From: Candidatus Saccharimonadota bacterium
GTDB taxonomy: Bacteria; Patescibacteriota; Saccharimonadia; Saccharimonadales; Saccharimonadaceae
NCBI GenBank assembly: GCA_017510985.1
Contig: JAFWLR010000003.1
Coordinates: 1 to 33,017, forward strand
Direction of reading: 5' to 3'
Length of the DNA: 33,017 bases
Shown: in pieces, positions 25,615-32,341 of the stretch
Layout: each line of letters starts with the position of its first letter
Numbering within the stretch: the stretch's first letter is position 1
Translations under genes and position numbers: made by a program
The notes under the pieces: model-generated
Told to the model about the DNA's origin: nothing
Seen by the model: the letters and a program-made list of their open reading frames with translations, nothing else
Databases searched by the model: none

Positions 25615-26199
25615 ATGGTAAAAAATTATTTAGTACCAACAGTAATAGAAGAAACGAATAAGGGGGAGCGGGCGTACGATATTTATTCGCGGTTATTAAA
25701 TGACCGGATTGTGTTTTTGGGTGAGGATGTGAATCCGCATACGGCGAATCTTGTGATTGCACAAATGTTGTATTTGGCGCATGAAGATCCGAAAAAATCG
25801 ATTAAATTTTATATTAATTCGCCGGGTGGGTCGGTGTATGATGGGCTAGCGATTATTGATACGATGAATTATATTGAACCAGATGTGGAAACGATTGGGA
25901 TTGGATTGCAGGCTTCGATGGGTGCTATGTTGCTTTCTTGTGGAACGAAGGGCAAACGGTATGTGTTGCCAAATTCGCGAATTATGATTCATCAGCCGTC
26001 TTCGGGTACGGAGGGAAAAATTACTGATCAAGAAATTATGCTAAAAGAAGGGATTTTCTTAAAAAAGCGACTAGCGGAAATTTTTGCCAAAAATACGGGG
26101 AAGGATTTGAAGCAGGTAGAAAAGGACATGGATCGAGACAATTGGATGAGTGCAGAAGAAGCGAAGGAGTATGGAATAATCGACGAAATAATAAAATAG
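25615..26199 (+). CDS. clpP: ATP-dependent Clp protease proteolytic subunit
   Basis: This 194-residue serine protease forms a tetradecameric barrel that works with ClpC. The nucleophile Ser is in [10 protein letters not shown], the His is in [10 protein letters not shown], and the Asp follows in the handle region ([21 protein letters not shown] in parts: DRDNWMS, EYGIIDE). [14 protein letters not shown] is also typical. It sits one base after clpC with AAAGGAG just before the ATG, so it shares the CIRCE-controlled transcript. A ClpC-ClpP pairing in one operon is uncommon in model bacteria, where the genes are usually apart. Confidence 0.97.
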   Translation: MVKNYLVPTVIEETNKGERAYDIYSRLLNDRIVFLGEDVNPHTANLVIAQMLYLAHEDPKKSIKFYINSPGGSVYDGLAIIDTMNYIEPDVETIGIGLQASMGAMLLSCGTKGKRYVLPNSRIMIHQPSSGTEGKITDQEIMLKEGIFLKKRLAEIFAKNTGKDLKQVEKDMDRDNWMSAEEAKEYGIIDEIIK

Positions 26200-26209
26200 G
26201 AGGTAAATT

Positions 26210-26650
26210 GTGAGAGTCTTGTGGACGGATGGAAGTGCGGTGCCGAACCCGGGTGAGGGTGGGTTTGCGGTGATTGAAGTGTCTGGTGGTGAAGCTAGGC
26301 CGGTGGTGCTAGGTCGAGATGACACTACGACGAATATTCGGATGGAAGGTAAGGCGATGACAGCGGCCATTAAATATGCGGGCGAGGAAGGTTGTGAAAT
26401 CCATAGTGATTCGGAGTTTTGGATTAATGTACTGACAAAATGGGCGGATGGTTGGAAAGCGCGGGGATGGAAAAAGGCGCGGGGTGAGATTATGAATCTA
26501 GACATTGTCAAGGAATTGTATGAATTATATCACCAATATCCAGTGAAATTAGTATGGGTGAGGGGGCATGTGGGGACTAAATATAATGAAATGGCAGATG
26601 AGTGGGCTAATCGGGCGCGAATGGGCGAGACGCTAGATATAACGCGCTAG
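26210..26650 (+). CDS. RNase H family protein
   Basis: This 146-residue type 1 RNase H degrades RNA in RNA-DNA hybrids. The four acidic residues can be placed: Asp in LWTDGSAVPNPG, Glu in NIRMEGKAM, Asp in IHSDSEFWI, and Asp in YNEMADEWANRA, with the preceding His in VRGHVG. The GTG start follows GGAGG by seven bases, and the gene begins ten bases after clpP, so it may be read through from the clp transcript. It lacks the extended basic loop typical of E. coli RNase HI. The 75 bases after it hold three copies of CTAGATAT and the tyrS promoter. Confidence 0.9.
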   Translation: MRVLWTDGSAVPNPGEGGFAVIEVSGGEARPVVLGRDDTTTNIRMEGKAMTAAIKYAGEEGCEIHSDSEFWINVLTKWADGWKARGWKKARGEIMNLDIVKELYELYHQYPVKLVWVRGHVGTKYNEMADEWANRARMGETLDITR

Positions 26651-26710
26651 ATATGGCGTGTTTGATATGCGTGAAAATAGTATAGGTACTAGATATAGCG
26701 TGTGGGGTTG

Positions 26711-26719
26711 TGGTATAAT
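26711..26719 (+). promoter_or_regulatory. Extended -10 promoter of tyrS
   Basis: TGG-TATAAT ends six bases before the tyrS ATG, predicting a leaderless transcript. There is no room for a T-box or other leader regulator. Confidence 0.75.
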
Positions 26720-26725
26720 TAGGAT

Positions 26726-27979
26726 ATGAAATTATCAGAGGAATTAATTTATCGGGGATTCAAGGCAGAGACGACGATTGAGAATCCGGGGGATTTGGAT
26801 TCGCGAAAGGTGAAGAAATTTTATTGGGGAGCGGATCCGAGTGCAGACTCATTGACAATTGGAAATTTGGCGGCACTAATGATGTGTGCGTGTTTTGTGC
26901 GACATGGGTATCAGCCGTATTTATTAGTAGGCGGGGCGACGGGGCAAATTGGTGATCCAAAAGAAAATGGTGAAAGAGAATTAAAATCTCTTGATGAGGT
27001 GGAACATAATAAAAAATGTATTCGAGAACAGATTGAGCGAGTAGTGAATGGGGGTGATGGCGGTAAGGATGTTGATTTGGTGATGGTGGACAATTATGAT
27101 TGGTTCCGAGAAATGAAATATTTGGATTTTTTGCGTGAAGTAGGCAAAGCTTTTTCTATGACACAATTATTAGATAGACAGTTTGTGCAGAATCGGATTG
27201 GTGAGGGCGGCTCAGGGATTTCGTATGCGGAGTTTTCATATACTTTGATTCAAGGATATGACTTTTTGCATCTTTATCGGGAGCATGACGTTTCGTTACA
27301 ACTGTGTGGGGCAGACCAATACGGAAATTGTACGAGCGGGATTCATTTAATTAAACGACTAGAGGGGGGCGAAGCGGACGTGTGGTCTACGCCATTAATT
27401 ATTGATCCAGTAACGGGGCGAAAATTTGGTAAAAGCGAAGGCAATGCGATATGGCTTGCTTCGTCAGACAATGGAGGCGGAAATTATACTTCGATTTTTG
27501 ACTTTTATCAGTTTTGGTTGAATCAGCCGGATGAGGCAGTGGAATATTTGATTAAGATTTATACTTTGCTAGAATCGGAGGAAATTGAAGAGATTTTACG
27601 GCGACATCGTGAACACCCAGAGGATAGAATAGCACAGAAGGCATTGGCGTTTGGAGTAACTAGCGTGGTGCATGGGCGAGAAAGTGCGGAAACAATTGAA
27701 AACTTGACGAAAGTATTATTTGCGCGTGAGACGAATTTTAGTGAATTTAGTGAAGATGAAATATTGGAATTTGCAAAATTCTTGCCAGTGTGTGACAAGG
27801 GAGTGATGTTGGTGGATGCACTAGTAGAGAATGGGTTGGCGGAGTCTAAGAAAAAGGCGCGAGAATTTATTATTCAGGGAGCGATTACGATTAATGGGGT
27901 GAAAGTAAGAGAAGATATTGAGCTCAAGCAAACTGCGATTGTCAAGAAAGGTAAAAATAAGTTTTTGATTTGTCGTTAA
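26726..27979 (+). CDS. tyrS: Tyrosyl-tRNA synthetase
   Basis: This 417-residue class I synthetase attaches tyrosine to tRNA-Tyr. ADPSADSLTIGN (residues 36-47) carries the HIGH-equivalent signature, and KFGKS (233-237) is the KMSKS loop. The tyrosine-site region GYDFLHLY and QLCGADQYGN are conserved. A C-terminal S4 RNA-binding domain runs from about residue 350 (LVENGLAESKKKAREFI). Length is normal. The upstream -10 leaves no leader. It faces rpmA tail to tail, with a large palindrome between them. Confidence 0.97.
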   Translation: MKLSEELIYRGFKAETTIENPGDLDSRKVKKFYWGADPSADSLTIGNLAALMMCACFVRHGYQPYLLVGGATGQIGDPKENGERELKSLDEVEHNKKCIREQIERVVNGGDGGKDVDLVMVDNYDWFREMKYLDFLREVGKAFSMTQLLDRQFVQNRIGEGGSGISYAEFSYTLIQGYDFLHLYREHDVSLQLCGADQYGNCTSGIHLIKRLEGGEADVWSTPLIIDPVTGRKFGKSEGNAIWLASSDNGGGNYTSIFDFYQFWLNQPDEAVEYLIKIYTLLESEEIEEILRRHREHPEDRIAQKALAFGVTSVVHGRESAETIENLTKVLFARETNFSEFSEDEILEFAKFLPVCDKGVMLVDALVENGLAESKKKAREFIIQGAITINGVKVREDIELKQTAIVKKGKNKFLICR

Positions 27980-28006
27980 AGTAAGATAAGAGGCTTTGCG
28001 GGCGAA

Positions 28007-28116
28007 ATAGTTTATTATTGTTCTTGGGGTGGTCTCGAAAATCCAAAAAGTAAAGGCGCGGGGCTATTAACTTTTTGATTTTTTGGGATATTTTCCCAAA
28101 AATAATAATAAACTAT
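28007..28116. terminator. Large palindrome between convergent tyrS and rpmA (bidirectional terminator)
   Basis: Arms 28007-28028 and 28095-28116 match as inverted repeats at 20 of 22 positions. A second nested stem, 28038-28051 with 28070-28082 (one bulge), has A and T runs on its sides. The right arm includes the rpmA stop codon. The position and A/T-rich nested stem fit a terminator acting in both directions. The 22-bp outer arms are longer than a terminator needs. Confidence 0.65.
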
Positions 28117-28385
28117 CGAACTTCTACTCTTACTCGTGGTAAGGATTTGCCGGAGAAGTGGGTTTTCTTGGTTTTGACAAAAGTAACGACGCCATCTTTA
28201 GCGGCGTGAATGGTGAAGTTGCGGGACATATAGGTGCCGGGGCCGGCGATTTTAGTGGCGCCGGTTTGACGGACGAGAACTTCGCCGTTTTTGACTTTTT
28301 GCCCACCAAAACGCTTAACGCCGAGACGCTGACCAGCATTGTTGTGAATATTTTTGGCGGTACCGCCAGCTTTAACATGTGACAT
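28113..28385 (-). CDS. rpmA: 50S ribosomal protein L27
   Basis: This 90-residue ribosomal protein reaches the peptidyl-transferase centre with its N-terminus. It begins SHVKAGGTAKN and has QRLGVKRFGGQKV and VLVRQTGATKIAGPGTYMSR, all typical. There is no Firmicutes-type N-terminal extension needing cleavage. It is usually paired with rplU (L21), but here it starts directly after the stop of a methyltransferase gene with no gap, and AAGGA for its translation lies within that gene's end. So it depends on the methyltransferase transcript unless an unseen promoter exists. Confidence 0.97.
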   Translation of the reverse strand: MSHVKAGGTAKNIHNNAGQRLGVKRFGGQKVKNGEVLVRQTGATKIAGPGTYMSRNFTIHAAKDGVVTFVKTKKTHFSGKSLPRVRVEVR

Positions 28386-29693
28386 TTATTTTTTCCTTAA
28401 AATTAATATATCTCTTGCGACGATTTGGCCATTACGATAGTAAAGAAGCCCCTCGCGCGTTTTATTATTAACATTATACCCTAGTTTATCTAAAAATGCA
28501 AGTATTTCGAGTCTTTTGTAGGTACCATCTGCGCGGAGCCAAGCGGGAGCGGCAAGAATGATAGGAGTATTGGGCTTGATTTGGTTGCTTAAATTTTTAA
28601 GAAAACCAAGAATAATGGTAGAGCATTCTTGTTCTTGTTGTTTGAGTTTGATATCAGTAGGGATCTGGGACATGGGTTGACCAAGATAGCTTTCGCAAGC
28701 GACGGCGTCGATAGGCTGAGACCACTGAAAATCAGTAGCATCGCCTTGTTGAATTTCAAAAAACACTTTTTCGGGACCGGACGTCCTCGCGCCTGTCTTC
28801 ACAGGGCTCGGCGTCCTACACTCTCGGCAGCAGCCTGCGAGAGTTCCCTCTAAAGTGTTTTTTGAAATCCACTTTATGTTGCGGTTGCTATATTCTACCA
28901 TGCGTTTATCAATGTCGGTGCCGTAGGCTTGGTAGCCCATAAGGAGTGCTTCTTGCAAAAGAACGCCGGTGCCGCAGAAAGGATCTAGAATGTGAGAGCC
29001 TTGTGGTAGGGGTCCGCAAAGGTTAATTAGGATTTGGGCGAGTTTGGGTGGGAGCATACCGACCTTAGCGTCACGAGCGGGGCGAGCTTGATCGCGGCGA
29101 GCATAGGCGTTGATATTTTGGACGCCGATTACTTTGTACCATTCTTGATTAAGCTTGATAAACTCGACTTTGCGCTCGTTTTGGCTGGATAGCCCATTAT
29201 GAAGAGAAGTAGCGGTGGACAAAACTGCTTGACGGTTTTCGACTACACGGACTGAACGGCCGTGGCGAATGAGAATTTTTTTGAGTTTTAAGGCTTCAAG
29301 CCTTGCAGATTTATTGGTGGCTTTATTAGAATAATCAGAAATTCCGAAAGTAATTTTGCCGGCAGGTAAATTTTGTAAGAATTCGAGAGGTTTGTAGTCT
29401 AGCTTAATAGCTAATTTGAGAGTTCCACCTAGTCTATTAATGTTGGGCTCAACACAAAAATTACGCATTTCGGGGGCTTCACAATGTGATAAATTAGAAA
29501 TTTTATCACATTGCTGCGCCCCTTCGGCGGTAGAATCTGAGATTTTGCCTTTATGCCTCTTAATGCTGGTGTTTTTTGTGTTGATGTTAAACGATGCTAG
29601 ATTTTGAGAAATTTTCTGGACATTAGAAAATAGGGCTTCTAGTTCTGAGAGGGAAATTTCGGGTTGGCGGCCGAGGACGGCAAGGTATTTCAT
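28386..29693 (-). CDS. Trm11-like RNA methyltransferase with two palindromic insertions
   Basis: This 435-residue protein resembles the THUMP-type/Trm11 family of tRNA guanine-N2 methyltransferases. The AdoMet motif is DPFCGTG (residues 237-243) followed by YGTDIDKRMVEYS. The catalytic motif, normally (D/N)PPY, is replaced by ESYLGQP (334-340), so activity on guanine should not be assumed. Two segments look foreign to the family: residues 37-82, and 276-313 between NIKWIS and FEIQQGDATDF. Both coincide with large inverted repeats in the DNA and are low in recognisable structure. The gene appears leaderless, with its -10 seven bases before the ATG, and is joined to rpmA without a gap. Confidence 0.82.
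   Translation of the reverse strand: MKYLAVLGRQPEISLSELEALFSNVQKISQNLASFNINTKNTSIKRHKGKISDSTAEGAQQCDKISNLSHCEAPEMRNFCVEPNINRLGGTLKLAIKLDYKPLEFLQNLPAGKITFGISDYSNKATNKSARLEALKLKKILIRHGRSVRVVENRQAVLSTATSLHNGLSSQNERKVEFIKLNQEWYKVIGVQNINAYARRDQARPARDAKVGMLPPKLAQILINLCGPLPQGSHILDPFCGTGVLLQEALLMGYQAYGTDIDKRMVEYSNRNIKWISKNTLEGTLAGCCRECRTPSPVKTGARTSGPEKVFFEIQQGDATDFQWSQPIDAVACESYLGQPMSQIPTDIKLKQQEQECSTIILGFLKNLSNQIKPNTPIILAAPAWLRADGTYKRLEILAFLDKLGYNVNNKTREGLLYYRNGQIVARDILILRKK
28754..28867. repeat. In-frame palindromic element in the Trm11-like gene (copy 1)
   Basis: Perfect 16-bp inverted arms (28754-28769 and 28852-28867) enclose an 82-base GC-rich core with further hairpins: CCTGT-CTTC-ACAGG (28792-28805) and ACTCTCG with CGAGAGT further right. 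The core starts with TCGGGACCGGA (28771-28781) and ends with TCCCTCTAA (28845-28853). Both words recur in the palindrome at 32366-32518. Confidence 0.75.
29450..29583. repeat. In-frame palindromic element in the Trm11-like gene (copy 2)
   Basis: Arms of 11 bp (29450-29460 and 29573-29583) enclose a perfect 12-bp hairpin (29482-29493 with 29502-29513). It is nested inside a GGGG/CCCC pairing and followed by a small CGCC/GGCG hairpin. It encodes residues about 37-82, which break the expected run from ASFNI to INRLGGTLK. The arms differ in sequence from those of the other element, and the core lacks the shared words. Confidence 0.6.
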
Positions 29694-29700
29694 GAGTTTA

Positions 29701-29724
29701 ATTATAGCACAGATGTGGTATAAT
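29701..29724. promoter_or_regulatory. Bidirectional -10 module for two leaderless genes
   Basis: ATTATA, one base, CACAGATGTG, one base, TATAAT, as at 21274-21297. The left -10 (read on the - strand) ends seven bases before the Trm11-like ATG. The right -10 ends six bases before the ATG at 29731. RNA polymerase cannot occupy both at once. Confidence 0.8.
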
Positions 29725-29730
29725 TTGTTT

Positions 29731-30789
29731 ATGGCTAAGAAGAAACGTGTGAGTTTTTCTTTTCGTACGCTGCTAATTATTTTGACGGCAATATTGGTAG
29801 GATATGTAATTTATCAGAATTGGCCGGATATTTTGGAAACTTTGGATCATCTGCAAGATGCGAATTGGTTCGTGCTAGTTTTGCTAATTCCGGAACAATT
29901 GTTTATGTATTATGCGTGTGGGCAGGTTTTCTTTTCATATCTTAAACATCAGCGGAATGTGAAGAAATTTAGCAATGGAGAAATTTTGAGAATTTCAACA
30001 GAGCTAAATTTTGTAAATCATGCAATACCAGCGGGAGGAATTGGGGGGCTGGCGTTTTTGACTTATCGGTTGAAGCCGTTTAACGTGAGTGCGGGGCAAT
30101 CTAGTTTTCTGTATATTTTTCGCTATGCTATTACGACGGTGATTAATTATTTGCAGGCGTTGATTGCAATAGTGATATTATTGGCGTTGGGACTGATACC
30201 AGAGGGGGCGATGTGGATTATACCAGTGGCGCTATTAATGAATGCTGGAGTGGGTTTGGGATTGGGGCTGATTATTTATATTGCGAGCAATAAGAAGCGG
30301 ATTAATTTCTTTGCGATTTTGGTGGAGCGGTTTACGGGATGGGTAACGCGGATTTTTACTTTTGGACGGCGAAAAAAGATGATAAAAGACGAGAAAGTGC
30401 GAGATTATTTTGCTGATATTCATCAAAGTTTAAAGATTGCTAAGGACAATAAGCGTTATTTGAAAGGCCCAATATGGTGGGGGGTGATATATAGTTTTTG
30501 CGAGATTGGGACATATTGGATTGTGGCGATGTCGCTAGGGAGGCCAGAACTACTGCCGTTTATTATGGTAGGAGAGGCAATTGGGTCAGTGTTTGACGGA
30601 ATAGTACCGTATGGGTTGTATGAACTGGGGATGGCGGGGGTGATGATTGCACTAGGAGTAGATTTTCCGACCGCGACAATTGTAACAGTGATGACGCGGG
30701 TGTTTACGCTACTATTTACGATCGTGTCTGGGTCGGTGCCGTACTATCAAGCGATTAGGGGTAAAAATGGACAGTCTAACGCCAACTGA
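29731..30789 (+). CDS. UPF0104 / lysylphosphatidylglycerol synthase-like membrane protein
   Basis: This 352-residue polytopic membrane protein resembles the flippase-like UPF0104 family (MprF transmembrane-domain relatives). Several hydrophobic segments start at FRTLLIILTAILVGYVIY. The family-like NHAIPAGGIGGLAFLTYRL and the late FDGIVPYGLYELGMAGVMIAL stretch are present. No cytosolic aminoacyl-transferase domain is attached, so it probably moves or handles a lipid rather than charging it with lysine; that is inference. I start it at the ATG at 29731 because TGG-TATAAT ends six bases before it. The ATG at 29692 lies upstream of the promoter. It overlaps xseA by 23 bases. Confidence 0.82.
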   Translation: MAKKKRVSFSFRTLLIILTAILVGYVIYQNWPDILETLDHLQDANWFVLVLLIPEQLFMYYACGQVFFSYLKHQRNVKKFSNGEILRISTELNFVNHAIPAGGIGGLAFLTYRLKPFNVSAGQSSFLYIFRYAITTVINYLQALIAIVILLALGLIPEGAMWIIPVALLMNAGVGLGLGLIIYIASNKKRINFFAILVERFTGWVTRIFTFGRRKKMIKDEKVRDYFADIHQSLKIAKDNKRYLKGPIWWGVIYSFCEIGTYWIVAMSLGRPELLPFIMVGEAIGSVFDGIVPYGLYELGMAGVMIALGVDFPTATIVTVMTRVFTLLFTIVSGSVPYYQAIRGKNGQSNAN

Positions 30790-31855
30790 ATTTTTGAGCG
30801 TAGTGAATCAGACGCTGGAATATGCGTACACAAGAGTGACGATAGTGGGGGAGGTGGCGAGTTTTAAGGTGAACCAGGGGAAATGGGTGTTTTTCGATAT
30901 TAAAGACGAGGAGTCTAGCGTGTCGTGTTTTATGACTTTATGGAACTTGAGAATGCCGCTTGAAGATGGAATGAAAGTGTTGGTACGGGGCGCGCCAAAG
31001 GTAACTAAGTGGGGTAAGTTTTCTTTTACAGTGACGGCGGTACAGCCAGTAGGGGAAGGTTCGCTGAAGAAAGCTTACGAAATGCTGAAGAAGAAGTTGG
31101 CGGCGGAGGGGCTGTTTGACTCGGCTAAAAAGCGACCTTTGCCAGAGGATTTGACACGAATTGGGGTGATTTCGTCTATGCAGGCGGCGGGGTATGCGGA
31201 CTTTGTAAAAATTTTGAATGCACGATGGGGTGGGTTAAAGGTGATGGTGGCGCATACGCAAGTGCAAGGGTTGGACGCGCCGGACCAAATAATACGGGCT
31301 TTGAAGTATTTTAATGAGCGAGGTGAAGTACAGGTGATTGCGATTTTGCGTGGTGGGGGAAGTGCGGATGACTTAGCTTGTTTTAATGACGAAACGTTGG
31401 TGAGAGAAGTAGCGGCATCTAAGATTCCGGTAGTTTGTGGAATTGGGCATGAGGTGGATGAGTCTTTGTGTGATTTGGCTTGTGATGTACGAGCTTCTAC
31501 ACCGTCAAACGCGGCGGAAATGTTGACACGAGATAAAGTTGAGGTAAAGCGAAATATACAAAGGACGGTGCAAGATTTGGGACGAAATTTGGTGGATAGA
31601 ATAAACGTTATTTGTAAAGAAAAAATGAAACAAATGTTGCAAAAAATACAGGGGGAATGTCAAATTTTGGGTAGCGAAGTGAAGCAGAAGATAAAAATAT
31701 TAGAAGTATTAAATCCAGAAAAGGTATTGGCTAGGGGTTATGCAATATTAAAAGGTAAGATTTCACCAGGAATGCCCATAAAAATTACAACATTTGAACA
31801 AGAAATTAACGCTGAAATAAAGGAGGTTTATGAGCGAAAAAAAGAGTCTAAATAG
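30767..31855 (+). CDS. xseA: Exodeoxyribonuclease VII large subunit
   Basis: This 362-residue catalytic subunit of exonuclease VII degrades single-stranded DNA from both ends. An N-terminal OB-fold (VTIVGEVASFKVNQGKWVFF in part: GEVASFKV, WVFFDIKDE) is followed by the nuclease region with RIGVISS, VIAILRGGGSADDLACFND and PVVCGIGHEVDESLCDLACD. A coiled C-terminal part ends with VLARGYAIL. It is about 80-90 residues shorter than E. coli XseA, mainly in the coiled coil. The ATG lies inside the end of the membrane-protein gene, so the two are co-translated. Confidence 0.96.
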   Translation: MDSLTPTEFLSVVNQTLEYAYTRVTIVGEVASFKVNQGKWVFFDIKDEESSVSCFMTLWNLRMPLEDGMKVLVRGAPKVTKWGKFSFTVTAVQPVGEGSLKKAYEMLKKKLAAEGLFDSAKKRPLPEDLTRIGVISSMQAAGYADFVKILNARWGGLKVMVAHTQVQGLDAPDQIIRALKYFNERGEVQVIAILRGGGSADDLACFNDETLVREVAASKIPVVCGIGHEVDESLCDLACDVRASTPSNAAEMLTRDKVEVKRNIQRTVQDLGRNLVDRINVICKEKMKQMLQKIQGECQILGSEVKQKIKILEVLNPEKVLARGYAILKGKISPGMPIKITTFEQEINAEIKEVYERKKESK

Positions 31856-32027
31856 TAAAATTGCGGAGTTGGACCACCAGGTGGAGTGGTTCTATTCGGA
31901 TGATTTTGAGCTAGAAGAAGCGGTAGATAAATATAAAACCGCAGCAAAACTAGCTAGGGAAATTGAGCAGGATCTGGATAAACTAAAAAACGAAATTGAA
32001 GTCTTGGCGGAAGATTTTAGTAAATAA
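31830..32027 (+). CDS. xseB: Exodeoxyribonuclease VII small subunit
   Basis: This 65-residue helical hairpin protein binds the XseA coiled coil in multiple copies. The family pattern is visible: KIAELDHQVEWF, then a F-ELEEAVDKYKTAAKLAREIEQDL-like helix (here FELEEAVDKYKTAAKL). Its ATG overlaps the end of xseA by 26 bases and has AAAGGAGG seven bases before it. An intrinsic terminator follows. Confidence 0.93.
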   Translation: MSEKKSLNSKIAELDHQVEWFYSDDFELEEAVDKYKTAAKLAREIEQDLDKLKNEIEVLAEDFSK

Positions 32028-32043
32028 TTGCAAAATGTAATAT

Positions 32044-32070
32044 ATAGCGGCAATTGGTGCCGCTATTTTT
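32044..32070 (+). terminator. Intrinsic terminator of the xseAB operon
   Basis: A 9-bp stem, ATAGCGGCA (32044-32052) with TGCCGCTAT (32058-32066), has a five-base loop and a run of T. It is a textbook rho-independent terminator 17 bases after xseB. Confidence 0.93.
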
Positions 32071-32092
32071 GTGGGAATTTTGAGGAAATGGG

Positions 32093-32121
32093 TTGGCAAA
32101 GTGGGTGAGAGTGTGTATAAT
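32093..32121 (+). promoter_or_regulatory. Strong promoter of a structured RNA
   Basis: TTGGCA (32093-32098), 17 bases, TATAAT (32116-32121). Transcription is predicted to start at about 32128, exactly at the foot of the long hairpin that follows. It is the best complete -35/-10 pair in the window outside clpC. Confidence 0.85.
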
Positions 32122-32126
32122 GGTAA

Positions 32127-32257
32127 GTGCAACAATTAGATATATTCATCGTGAAAGCCGAGGTTTTAAATTGGCTAATAGAATATGAAAATGGCATCGT
32201 TAGAAAGTCAGTATGTTCTATTAGCTATCGGCTGGTGAATGTATCTGATTGTTGCAC
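32127..32257 (+). ncRNA. Rod-shaped structured RNA (6S-like or surface-protein leader)
   Basis: Bases 32127-32148 pair with 32236-32257 over 22 bp; the two non-Watson-Crick pairs are both U-G on the + strand, which argues that the RNA is functional. Inside, AGCCGA/TCGGCT (32156-32161 with 32228-32233) and an 11-bp stem (32173-32183 with 32216-32226) continue the rod, with bulges mainly on the 5' side. The apical part contains 32188-32202, which can pair with 32259-32273 (15 bp, one G-U). The latter can instead pair with 32294-32305 (12 bp perfect). It could be a 6S-like RNA or a switch-like leader of the next gene. No known family is recognised. Confidence 0.7.
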
Positions 32258-32341
32258 CTAACGGTGCCATTTTTAGTGTACGCCTTTCATTACAAAATGG
32301 CACCGCTGGGGAAATTAAAGGTAACAAAGGCGGAGGCAAAC
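32258..32341 (+). promoter_or_regulatory. Alternative hairpin and leader before the surface-protein gene
   Basis: CGGTGCCATTTT (32262-32273) pairs perfectly with AAAATGGCACCG (32294-32305). No T tract follows, so it is not a standard terminator. The gene's ribosome-binding site, GGCGGAGG, lies near 32329-32336. The leader therefore connects the upstream RNA to the gene at 32342. Confidence 0.55.

Noticed and set aside
29692-29730. Upstream start of the UPF0104 gene at 29692
   Set aside because: This ATG lies before the bidirectional -10 module and overlaps the divergent gene; the ATG at 29731 is at the predicted transcription start.
32127-32257. Rod RNA as tmRNA or signal-recognition RNA
   Set aside because: No tRNA-like ends or tag frame, and none of the conserved SRP loop words are present.
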